Shown piece by piece: positions 12,976 to 20,330 of a DNA stretch of 51,409 nucleotides; the stretch's first letter is position 1; every line of letters begins with the position of its first letter. A model generated the notes under the pieces. It was not told the origin of the DNA. It ran no database searches and saw nothing but the letters and a program-made list of their open reading frames with translations. The position numbers and the translations under genes were made by a program. Source of the stretch: an uncultured Collinsella sp. (GTDB taxonomy: Bacteria > Actinomycetota > Coriobacteriia > Coriobacteriales > Coriobacteriaceae); contig CATWVA010000015.1 of NCBI GenBank assembly GCA_958354105.1, positions 1 through 51,409 on the forward strand, given 5' to 3'.

Positions 12976-15321
12976 CTATGAACGATCCCGTAAAAACTCA
13001 AGGGACACCAATGCAATGTCATCGTCCAGCGCCGATTCGGTAAATCGGTCGAGCTCGCCCAAGACCTTGCCGCAGATTCCCGATACGCCCTCACCCGAGA
13101 CAGAGAGCAGAAGGTCACGGAGGCGCTGCTCGCCAAAGAAAGCACCCGAGCGGTCACGTGCTTCGATTGTTCCGTCGGTGTACATAAATAGCATGTCACC
13201 AGGAGCGAACGTAAACACGCCTGTCTCGTACACCATGCTCTCAAAGGCACCGATTACCCCCGATTGGCATCCAAGCAGCTCGACCTCTCCCCCACGAGCC
13301 TCGTCGCCACCCAGCGGCATCGACTCTGGCCTGATGACCATGGTCGGAGGATGGCCCGCCGAACAATACGTTGCGCGTCCGGCTTTAAGGTCAATCTTGG
13401 CGATAAAGGCCGTCACGAACGTCTCGACCCTCGAAAAGCCCATGAGCATGCTGTTAAGGGAGCGTGCCATGCGGGCCGGTCCAGCGCCCTCCCAGGCATA
13501 TGCCGTCAGGGCCGTCTTGACGAGCGCGGACATCGATGCAGCCTCAATGCCTTTGCCAGACACATCGCCCAGAATCATGACGGCGCAATCGTCGGGAAGA
13601 CGGATGAGCGTATAGAAATCGCCGCCGACCAACGCCGAGTTCGTGGCCGACAGGTACACCGAATCGGTTGCGATACCCGGAACATCCCCCAGTGAATTTC
13701 TCATGCCAATCTGGAGGGTCTGAGCGATATGGCGCTCCTCACGCTTTTGAGATTCGCCTTCATAGATCAGTTCAAAGTCATGAGCCAAGTGCACCAAGTA
13801 GTCATATTCAAGGTCATCAATCGGCTCTTGGCTACCATCACGAAGCAGCAGCGCGCGCGTCGTCGGGTCCTTCGCAACAGAAGCAGGAACAATCGCGTCG
13901 TTACTGTGCTTGCCATCGCCCTCAGAGCGCGGGCGCCCCGCCTCGATGCCGGCGTCGACGTAGAGACCCTGGCAAGGCAGGCCATGTGCCCTAAGCCAGC
14001 CTCCCATAGGCATCGATTCGTCAACGCGAGTTATACGGACGTGTTTAAGGTCCTCGGCACTCGTGCCGCCCAAAACAGATGCCTCAAAGCCATCAGGGGC
14101 AGCCCCCAAACGTGCCGCCGGCGCCGTCGTGGAAAAGAAAAGCTTCTCGGGATCGTCCGGCAAAGCAACGCGACTGCCGCCTTCAAAATCTATGACGTAG
14201 GAATCCAGACTGGCGTCATACTCAATAGGGCAAAAATGGCAGTTGAGCATATTGCAGATCTCGGACGATACCGCCCGGGTAGCCGCGGCGGAATCGTCTA
14301 GAAAGGTAAACAACTCATCACGTAAGACATTGAGCGAGCGGCCGAGCTCGGCCGTACGACGAGAGCGAAGGCTCGATGCCATGCCGACCAGCTGGATAGA
14401 CAGGTAATCGCAAATGACCTCAAGTACATTAACGTCATAGGCGAGCGGTGCCTGGGGGCGTTTCCAACCAACTTCCAGCACGCCAAGGATCTGCGTACCG
14501 TAAAAAACGGGAAGACAGATCTCGCTGCGGTACGGAGGCATATCCTGCATGCGCAACAGGTGCTTAGAACGATTATCCAGGTCCATGAACATACCGGAGG
14601 CGGCCTTATCGCCCTCAAGGTCCTGTTGAATCGACAAGCGACAAGCACGCGACTCGCGAAGAACATACGTCGGAATGCCAGCGCCATACGGCAAAAACTC
14701 GGGCAGGTAGCTGTCGTGCAGCTCCTTGGAAACACCGCGAAGCTTAAAGCCGCCGCTCTCAGAAAAATAGATAGCGGCACCCGAAGCATCGAGCGTTCCT
14801 ACAAGTTGGTTCAAAACGGTATCAAGCAGGCTGGGTAGCTCATCGGAGCCCACGGTGCTCATAATGACCGAGAGGGTGCCAGAGAGACGCTTGTTCGCCA
14901 CTCTAAGCTCCGATAACGCACGCTTGAGTTGCCGGTCGTGAGAATACTGTTCCTCGATACTGTGAAGCGCCACCAGGACACGTGGTGCGCGGCGCCCAAA
15001 GATGCGTGGAGGCGTTACGGACCCCGCACGAACCAAGACGGGAATAAAAGAGCCGTCACTCAGCTTGAGCATCAGTTCGTTCTCGGAGCCATCGATTTCA
15101 AATGGCAGACGATGTTCCGTCGCACGTTCAAAAGCGGACGAGTACAGGACGTCTTTAACATCTCCACCGATGACGTCGGCGCGTTCCTCGCACATCAAAC
15201 CAAGTAAGCGATTATTCACATGCAGAATGGTTCCGTCGAGCTCGCAGATGATGACAGCATCGCTCGTGATCTCGACTAGTTGGGCAACGTCTGCCCACTC
15301 GTTGCGTTCAAGCGTTTCCAT
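12976..15321 (-). CDS. PAS/GAF sensor with SpoIIE-type PP2C serine phosphatase
   Basis: The 781-residue protein starts at ATG 15321, with GGTGGGG upstream; a GTG 12 nt earlier lacks a ribosome site. An N-terminal PAS domain covers about residues 8-120 (DAVIICELDGTILHVNNRL). A short helical linker is followed by a GAF domain at about 150-310 (GAAIYFSESGGF ... LGVLEVGW), then a further sensor-like region to about 530. The C-terminal PP2C domain (about 550-775) has VGGDFY, LGDVSGKGIEA, SAGHPP, MYTDGTIEA and DDDIALV, which hold the metal-binding aspartates. No membrane segments are seen. RsbU/SpoIIE-type enzymes dephosphorylate STAS proteins, so the STAS-HATPase protein next door is the likely substrate. 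Confidence 0.92.
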   Translation of the reverse strand: METLERNEWADVAQLVEITSDAVIICELDGTILHVNNRLLGLMCEERADVIGGDVKDVLYSSAFERATEHRLPFEIDGSENELMLKLSDGSFIPVLVRAGSVTPPRIFGRRAPRVLVALHSIEEQYSHDRQLKRALSELRVANKRLSGTLSVIMSTVGSDELPSLLDTVLNQLVGTLDASGAAIYFSESGGFKLRGVSKELHDSYLPEFLPYGAGIPTYVLRESRACRLSIQQDLEGDKAASGMFMDLDNRSKHLLRMQDMPPYRSEICLPVFYGTQILGVLEVGWKRPQAPLAYDVNVLEVICDYLSIQLVGMASSLRSRRTAELGRSLNVLRDELFTFLDDSAAATRAVSSEICNMLNCHFCPIEYDASLDSYVIDFEGGSRVALPDDPEKLFFSTTAPAARLGAAPDGFEASVLGGTSAEDLKHVRITRVDESMPMGGWLRAHGLPCQGLYVDAGIEAGRPRSEGDGKHSNDAIVPASVAKDPTTRALLLRDGSQEPIDDLEYDYLVHLAHDFELIYEGESQKREERHIAQTLQIGMRNSLGDVPGIATDSVYLSATNSALVGGDFYTLIRLPDDCAVMILGDVSGKGIEAASMSALVKTALTAYAWEGAGPARMARSLNSMLMGFSRVETFVTAFIAKIDLKAGRATYCSAGHPPTMVIRPESMPLGGDEARGGEVELLGCQSGVIGAFESMVYETGVFTFAPGDMLFMYTDGTIEARDRSGAFFGEQRLRDLLLSVSGEGVSGICGKVLGELDRFTESALDDDIALVSLEFLRDRS

Positions 15322-15347
15322 CGTGGACCCCACCGTCTATCGGTAAC

Positions 15348-15369
15348 AAAAAAGCCTCCGAAGAGGCTT
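15348..15369 (-). terminator. Terminator after tRNA-Leu
   Basis: AAGCCTC-TTCG-GAGGCTT followed by TTTT on the minus strand, 11 nt past the tRNA-Leu end. The stable UUCG tetraloop makes it a strong terminator. It also separates the tRNA from the phosphatase gene. Confidence 0.9.
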
Positions 15370-15380
15370 CTCAAATGCGA

Positions 15381-15470
15381 TGGTGTCGGAGGCGGGACTT
15401 GAACCCGCATGACCAAAAAGCGGTCACTAGCACCTCAAGCTAGCGCGTCTGCCAATTCCGCCACTCCGAC
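15381..15470 (-). tRNA. tRNA-Leu (GAG)
   Basis: The 90-nt sequence has a long variable arm as expected for leucine tRNA. Acceptor GTCGGAG pairs with CTCCGAC, the anticodon stem CTAGC/GCTAG encloses TTGAGGT (anticodon GAG), and CCA is encoded. Confidence 0.95.
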
Positions 15471-15527
15471 ATGCTATGTTGTTGATTCGCGGTTCGTTTT
15501 GTTGGACCCGCGCGTTCAACGAGGAAG

Positions 15528-15577
15528 ATAATAACCTATGATTCGAGAACTGTGCAAGCACTTTTTTCAAAAAAGTT
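15528..15577 (-). promoter_or_regulatory. tRNA-Leu promoter with A/T-palindrome upstream element
   Basis: Minus-strand -35 TTGCAC (15557-15552) and -10 TATTAT (15533-15528) are 18 nt apart. Upstream and touching the -35 is ACTTTTTTGAAAAAAGTGC. The leader to the tRNA is about 55 nt, longer than in the other two tRNA units. Confidence 0.72.
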
Positions 15578-15619
15578 TACAAATTTGTAATTGCGCAGGT
15601 AGACTGACTTGTTCGGGCC

Positions 15620-15734
15620 GGAATGAGGTTGCTTTCCAACGCGTCCTCGGGCATGCGGCATTATTTTGATCCGCGCTTCGCGCTACAAAATAATGCCGCC
15701 CCCTGCGGAATGCGTTGGAAAGCAGCCTCATTCC
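15620..15734. repeat. Long nested palindrome P3
   Basis: Outer arms 15620-15642 and 15712-15734 are 23 bp with one mismatch (a U-G pair in plus-strand RNA). An inner perfect 14-bp stem lies at 15655-15668 and 15686-15699, and its loop holds a further GCG-CTT-CGC hairpin. It stands between the tRNA-Leu promoter and the oligopeptide operon end, with no gene. Stretch 15735-15800 shows nothing recognisable. Confidence 0.9.
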
Positions 15735-15800
15735 TGCCCTAGGGACACGTACTCCAGGCACTGTTCTCAAACATGTTCTGGGGGCTGATGCAAATTTGGT

Positions 15801-15855
15801 GGCTCGGCTTTGCCGAGCCCTTATATAAAGAGGCCGGAGCTAAAGCTCCGGCCTC
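15801..15855 (-). terminator. Two consecutive terminator hairpins after the opp operon
   Basis: An 11-bp perfect stem GAGGCCGGAGC/GCTCCGGCCTC (15830-15840, 15845-15855) is followed on the minus strand by TTTATATAA. Behind it lies GGCTCGGC-AAA-GCCGAGCC (15801-15819). Together they probably end the oppABCDF transcript. Confidence 0.75.
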
Positions 15856-15920
15856 ACTCAATTTCTTATTAGATTAAGTGAGCGATCGAGGAATCGCACT
15901 CCTACTGCCGAGTTACCGCA

Positions 15921-16047
15921 GGGCCCGCCCTGGTGTTACTTTTCAGAACACTCCGCAGGACGCAAGTAACCCCCGCCGCACGAAGTGCGCAGCGGGGGTT
16001 ACTTGCATGTCCGAGGACGTTCTGAAAAGTAACACCAGGGCGGGCCC
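15921..16047. repeat. Long nested palindrome P4 (after oppF)
   Basis: Outer arms 15921-15949 and 16019-16047 match perfectly over 29 bp. The inner arms 15962-15976 and 15992-16006 match perfectly over 15 bp, and the innermost loop holds CGCAC-GAA-GTGCG. It begins 16 nt past the oppF stop. It is the longest perfect palindrome in the window and has no T tract. Confidence 0.93.
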
Positions 16048-16063
16048 GGACGAGAACAACCGA

Positions 16064-17092
16064 CTACAGGTCGATGTGCGATTCCTTGATCGGGAACGGC
16101 TCCGCGAAGTGGCACGCGCAGCAGTGGCCCGGAGCGACTTCCTTAAACTCAGGAAGCTTCTCGGAGCAGATGCCCTGCGCGATCGGGCAGCGGGTGTGGA
16201 AACGGCAACCGGTCGGCGGATCCAGCGGTGACGGCGGGTCGCCGGCAAGGATGATGCGCTTACGAGTCTTCTGGATATCAGGATCGGGCACCGGCACAGC
16301 AGACAGCAGCGACTGCGTGTACGGGTGGTGCGGCTCACTGTAAAGCGTCTTCCAGTCCGAAACCTCGACCATCTTACCCAGATACATAACGGCGACGCGA
16401 TCGGAGATGTGCTGCACGACGGACAGGTCGTGGGCGATAAAGAGATACGCCGTACCGAACTTGTCCTGAAGTTCCTTGAGCAGGTTCAGAACCTGGGCCT
16501 GAATGGACACATCCAGAGCAGAAACGGGCTCGTCGCAGATAATCAGCTTGGGCTTCAACGCAAATGCGCGGGCAATGCCGACACGCTGGCGCTGACCGCC
16601 AGAGAACTCGTGCGGATAACGGTTAATGTGCTCAGGGTTCAGACCGACAACGTCGAGAAGCTCGCGGACGCGCTCAATGCGCTCCTCCTTGGTGCCCACG
16701 CCGTGAATGGTCATGGGCTCGGAGACGATCTCGCCGATGGTCATACGAGGATTGAGCGAAGCGTAAGGATCCTGGAAGATAAACTGCATCTCGCGACGCA
16801 TGTCCTTGATCTCATGCTTGCTCATCTCGGCAACATCTTTGCCCTGGAAGAACACCTTACCGGCAGTCGGCTTGGTCAGACGCATGATGGTGCGGCCCGT
16901 GGTGGACTTACCGCAACCAGACTCGCCGACCAGACCAAAGGTCTCGCCCGGATAAATCTCAAAAGAGATGTCATTTACAGCAGAGACGACGCGCTTGGAA
17001 AAACGCTTGGCGAACATGCCGGACTCTGCGGGGAACTCCTTAGAGAGGTGCTCGACCTTCAGCAGCGGAGTACGCTCGTTATTGTCTGCCAT
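16064..17092 (-). CDS. oppF: Oligopeptide ABC transporter ATP-binding protein, OppF type
   Basis: The 342-residue ATPase has Walker A GESGCGKST, signature SGGQRQRVGIARA and Walker B LIICDEPVSALDVS. The C-terminal oligopeptide-transporter extension has the cysteine-rich CRFHTRCPIAQGIC ... HCCACHF pattern, which in related proteins binds an iron-sulfur cluster. It pairs with OppD to power import through OppBC on the inner face of the membrane. Its ATG directly follows the oppD stop with no gap. Peptide versus other substrate is not fixed by sequence; the symbol reflects the family. Confidence 0.92.
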   Translation of the reverse strand: MADNNERTPLLKVEHLSKEFPAESGMFAKRFSKRVVSAVNDISFEIYPGETFGLVGESGCGKSTTGRTIMRLTKPTAGKVFFQGKDVAEMSKHEIKDMRREMQFIFQDPYASLNPRMTIGEIVSEPMTIHGVGTKEERIERVRELLDVVGLNPEHINRYPHEFSGGQRQRVGIARAFALKPKLIICDEPVSALDVSIQAQVLNLLKELQDKFGTAYLFIAHDLSVVQHISDRVAVMYLGKMVEVSDWKTLYSEPHHPYTQSLLSAVPVPDPDIQKTRKRIILAGDPPSPLDPPTGCRFHTRCPIAQGICSEKLPEFKEVAPGHCCACHFAEPFPIKESHIDL

Positions 17093-18184
17093 TTACGCCT
17101 CGCCTCCCTTCTTGGAATCCTTGCGCGTACGGGACGTCTCAGGAGCGTTCTTGAGGAACTCGGGGTCACCGGAGTAGTGGCACGCAGAGTAGTGACCAGA
17201 CTCGGTGACAACGCGCTCGGGGCGCTGCTTGCGGCACTTGTCCGTCGCATAGGGGCAGCGAGGAGAGAAGACGCAACCCTCAGGCAGGTTCATGAGCGAA
17301 GGCGGGTTGCCGTGAATCGGCGTAAGCGGCTTCTTCTCCTCGATGGCCTGCTCCGGAATGGAACGAATAAGACCCCAGGTGTAGGGATGGCGGCTCTCGT
17401 AGAAGATTTCCTCAGCAGTACCGAACTCGACGGGACGGCCGGCGTACATAACCATGATCTTATCGGCCATATCGGCGACAACACCCAGGTCGTGGGTGAT
17501 CATGATGATGGCGTTGCCGTTCTTCTCCTGCATCTCCTGCATAAGCTCAATAATCTGAGCCTGGATGGTAACGTCCAGAGCAGTCGTGGGCTCGTCGGCA
17601 ATCAGAATATCGGGGTCGCAGGCAAGAGCCATGGCGATCATGACGCGCTGACGCATACCGCCGGAGAACTGGTGCGGATACTCGTTGACGCGCTTCTCGG
17701 GCTCGGGAATACCGACGAGGTCCAAAAGCTCGGTGGCGCGCTTGAGCGCCTCCTGCTTGGAGTAACCACGGTGCAGACGAAGGCCCTCGCCCACCTGCTT
17801 GCCGATCTTGTAGACCGGGTTCAGGGAGGTCATAGGATCTTGGAAGATCATCGCGATATCGTTACCGCGAATGTGCTGCATCTCTTCCTCGGTCATCTCG
17901 AGGATAGAACGGCCGCGGTAGCGAACGTCACCGCCCTCAATCTTTCCCGGAGGCATCGAGATAAGGCCCATGATGGTCATGGCGGTCACGGACTTACCGG
18001 AGCCGGACTCGCCGACGACGCCCAGGGTCTCACCGCGATCGAGCGTGTAGGAGACACCGTCGACAGCGCGAACGACGCCATCCTCGGTGTGGAAATACAT
18101 CTTAAGGTCATCGACCTCGAGCAGATGCTGGCCCTCGGGAACCGGCTGGTCCTTCAGATCCACATAGTTCTTGTTCTTCTTCAT
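17093..18184 (-). CDS. oppD: Oligopeptide ABC transporter ATP-binding protein, OppD type
   Basis: The 363-residue ATPase has Walker A GESGSGKSVT, signature SGGMRQRVMIAMA and Walker B ILIADEPTTALDVT. The C-terminal extension again has conserved cysteines (CVFSPRCPYATDKC and SACHY). It lies 2 nt after oppC and abuts oppF, so the ATPases are made together. The N-terminal 20 residues are a charged extension. Confidence 0.92.
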   Translation of the reverse strand: MKKNKNYVDLKDQPVPEGQHLLEVDDLKMYFHTEDGVVRAVDGVSYTLDRGETLGVVGESGSGKSVTAMTIMGLISMPPGKIEGGDVRYRGRSILEMTEEEMQHIRGNDIAMIFQDPMTSLNPVYKIGKQVGEGLRLHRGYSKQEALKRATELLDLVGIPEPEKRVNEYPHQFSGGMRQRVMIAMALACDPDILIADEPTTALDVTIQAQIIELMQEMQEKNGNAIIMITHDLGVVADMADKIMVMYAGRPVEFGTAEEIFYESRHPYTWGLIRSIPEQAIEEKKPLTPIHGNPPSLMNLPEGCVFSPRCPYATDKCRKQRPERVVTESGHYSACHYSGDPEFLKNAPETSRTRKDSKKGGEA

Positions 18185-18186
18185 CC

Positions 18187-19122
18187 TTATGCGTCCTTCA
18201 TCTTGACGTCGAGGGCGTCGCGCAGACCGTCACCCAGCAGGGTGAAAGCGAGCACCGTCGAGAGAATTGCCAGACCGGGCATGATCATCATCCAGGGAGC
18301 AGTCAGGAGATACTGCTGACCGTCCTGAATCATGGAGCCCCACGAAGGCGTAGGCGGAATAACGCCCATGCCGAGGAAGGACAAAGCGGACTCGGTCAGA
18401 ATGGCGCCACCAATGTTCATAGTCGCGTAGACGACGATGGAGGCAACGGAGTTCGGGAAGATGTGACGCACGACGATGCGGGCATCAGATGCACCCATCG
18501 CGCGCGCAGCGTCAACATAGTCGTTTTCCTTGACCGTCAGGATCGCGGATCGGAAGACGCGCGCAATCGAAGGCCAGCCGAGAATACCGATGGCGATAAA
18601 GACATTCTGAAGACCACGGCCGATAACGGCGATCATGGCGACAACGAACAGCACGTACGGGAACGCCAGGAAGATATCCGCACAGCGCATGATGATCGTA
18701 TCCCAGATGCCGCCATAGAAACCGGCCAGAGCACCCATGACCAGACCGATCACCGTGGAGATCGCGGTGGCCATAATACCGACGGAAAGCGAAACACGTG
18801 CACCGTAGATAACGCGGACGAGAATGTCACGGCCAAGGGCGTCGGTACCAAACGGGTGCTCTGCACACGGAGCCAGCAACGACGTCTCAGCCATGGTGGT
18901 CGAGTCGGAAGCCGTCGGCGAACCGAGCCAGGGCTTAGCCCACAGATCTGCGGTCAGGGCAACCAATACGACGATGATGATCCAGCAGACACCGATAACG
19001 GCGAGCTTGTTCTTGCGAAGACGCTTAAAAGCGTCGCCCCACAGCGTGCGGGACTTGGCGGGAGCAGATGCGGCCTTGGTGGCGGTAGCCTGCTCCTGAG
19101 ACTGAGAATCAGTTTCCTGCAT
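18187..19122 (-). CDS. oppC: Oligopeptide ABC transporter permease, OppC type
   Basis: The 311-residue membrane protein starts with a polar, Ala/Gln-rich tail of about 40 residues, then a first membrane segment (LAVIGVCWIIIVVLVALTA), the HPFGTDALGRDILVRVIYGAR motif of OppC-type subunits and about five further membrane segments. The cytoplasmic loop ALSFLGMGVIPPTPSWG is the EAA-type contact with the ATPases. It lies 14 nt after oppB. Confidence 0.92.
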   Translation of the reverse strand: MQETDSQSQEQATATKAASAPAKSRTLWGDAFKRLRKNKLAVIGVCWIIIVVLVALTADLWAKPWLGSPTASDSTTMAETSLLAPCAEHPFGTDALGRDILVRVIYGARVSLSVGIMATAISTVIGLVMGALAGFYGGIWDTIIMRCADIFLAFPYVLFVVAMIAVIGRGLQNVFIAIGILGWPSIARVFRSAILTVKENDYVDAARAMGASDARIVVRHIFPNSVASIVVYATMNIGGAILTESALSFLGMGVIPPTPSWGSMIQDGQQYLLTAPWMMIMPGLAILSTVLAFTLLGDGLRDALDVKMKDA

Positions 19123-19136
19123 GAGACGTACCTCCC

Positions 19137-20174
19137 TTAGGCCTTATCCGACGGACCGCCAAGGCGGATGCGCGGGTCGAGGAATGCATAGCTAATGTCG
19201 ACGAGCAGGTTGATCACCATGACGACGACGACGATGAGCGTAACGCCGCCCATAACGATGGGCCAGTCACGCATGCTAATGGCGCGATAGACCTCATAGC
19301 CGATACCGGGCCAGTTAAAGACCGTCTCGGTCAGGATGGCGCCCGAAAGCATGCCACCAAAGTCGACACCGATATAGGTAACGACGGGGATGAGTGCATT
19401 CTTAAGCGCATGCTTGACGATGATCGCGCGATTGGAGAGACCCTTGGCTTTGGCCGTACGGATGTAATCCTGGTTCATGACGTCAAGCAGCTGCGAGCGC
19501 ATAATGCGGGCAGCATAAGCGGTCGAAACCGAAGCCAGCGTAATGGTCGGAAGCACATAGTGCATCCAATCCTGATACTGAGAGCTGGCACCGCCGGCAC
19601 CCGAGATCGGCATGGAGAATGCACCGCCGGTGGCATCCTTGAGAATGACGCCAAAGAACAGCTGCAGCAACATACCGAGCCAGAAGGCCGGGACGGCAAC
19701 GAGGATCGACGTGGTGAGCGTTACCAAAATATCCCAGAAGGAATAACGCTTAACCGCCGAAATGATACCCGCACCGATACCCATGATTGCCTCGAGCACG
19801 ATGGCGCACGCGGCAAGTTTGACCGTATACGGATACTTCTGGGCAAAGATTTCCGTAACCGGCAGCTTGCGCTGGTACGAATTGCCCAGATCGCCATGAA
19901 GCAGACCGTTCATGTAATACAGATAACGGTCTACAAGCGACGTCTGAACGGGATCGCCGTTCTCGTCAAGGATCGCGTTGCCGTCCTCGTCCGTCTGGAC
20001 CAGGTGATAGCGCACGCGAAGCTGAAGCTCTACCTCGGGGGACAGAGCCTTGTCTCCACCGATCAGCTTGATCGGATCTCCCGGCACGATATTCTGGAGG
20101 GCGAACAGAATCAGCGTGACGCCCAAAAATACCGGGATGAACTGAAGCACACGTTTAACGATGTACTTACCCAT
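19137..20174 (-). CDS. oppB: Oligopeptide ABC transporter permease, OppB type
   Basis: The 345-residue protein begins MGKYIVKRVLQFIPVFLGVT, the usual first membrane segment of OppB subunits, and contains VPGDPI and a long extracytoplasmic loop before the core. The EAA-like loop near the C-terminus contains ALKNALIPVVTY and ETVFNWPGIG. It follows the binding-protein gene after 156 nt that include a hairpin at 20206-20233. Confidence 0.92.
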   Translation of the reverse strand: MGKYIVKRVLQFIPVFLGVTLILFALQNIVPGDPIKLIGGDKALSPEVELQLRVRYHLVQTDEDGNAILDENGDPVQTSLVDRYLYYMNGLLHGDLGNSYQRKLPVTEIFAQKYPYTVKLAACAIVLEAIMGIGAGIISAVKRYSFWDILVTLTTSILVAVPAFWLGMLLQLFFGVILKDATGGAFSMPISGAGGASSQYQDWMHYVLPTITLASVSTAYAARIMRSQLLDVMNQDYIRTAKAKGLSNRAIIVKHALKNALIPVVTYIGVDFGGMLSGAILTETVFNWPGIGYEVYRAISMRDWPIVMGGVTLIVVVVMVINLLVDISYAFLDPRIRLGGPSDKA

Positions 20175-20205
20175 ACCACTCCCCTATCTAGGGATTAACC
20201 TAAAT

Positions 20206-20233
20206 GGGATGCCGATCGCCAGACCGGCATCCC
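20206..20233 (-). terminator. Hairpin between oppA and oppB
   Basis: Perfect 9-bp stem GGGATGCCG/CGGCATCCC with a 10-nt loop and only a short A/T-rich flank. Such hairpins behind binding-protein genes commonly stop part of the transcripts or protect the upstream mRNA, giving more binding protein than permease. Confidence 0.6.
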
Positions 20234-20330
20234 AAAATTACCATCAGCCAGTTTACCCCAGGTTAGGGAGAACTGTATGTTTCCCATGAGGTCTACGTAA
20301 ATACTTGACCCTCACGGAAGCTGCAAACTC

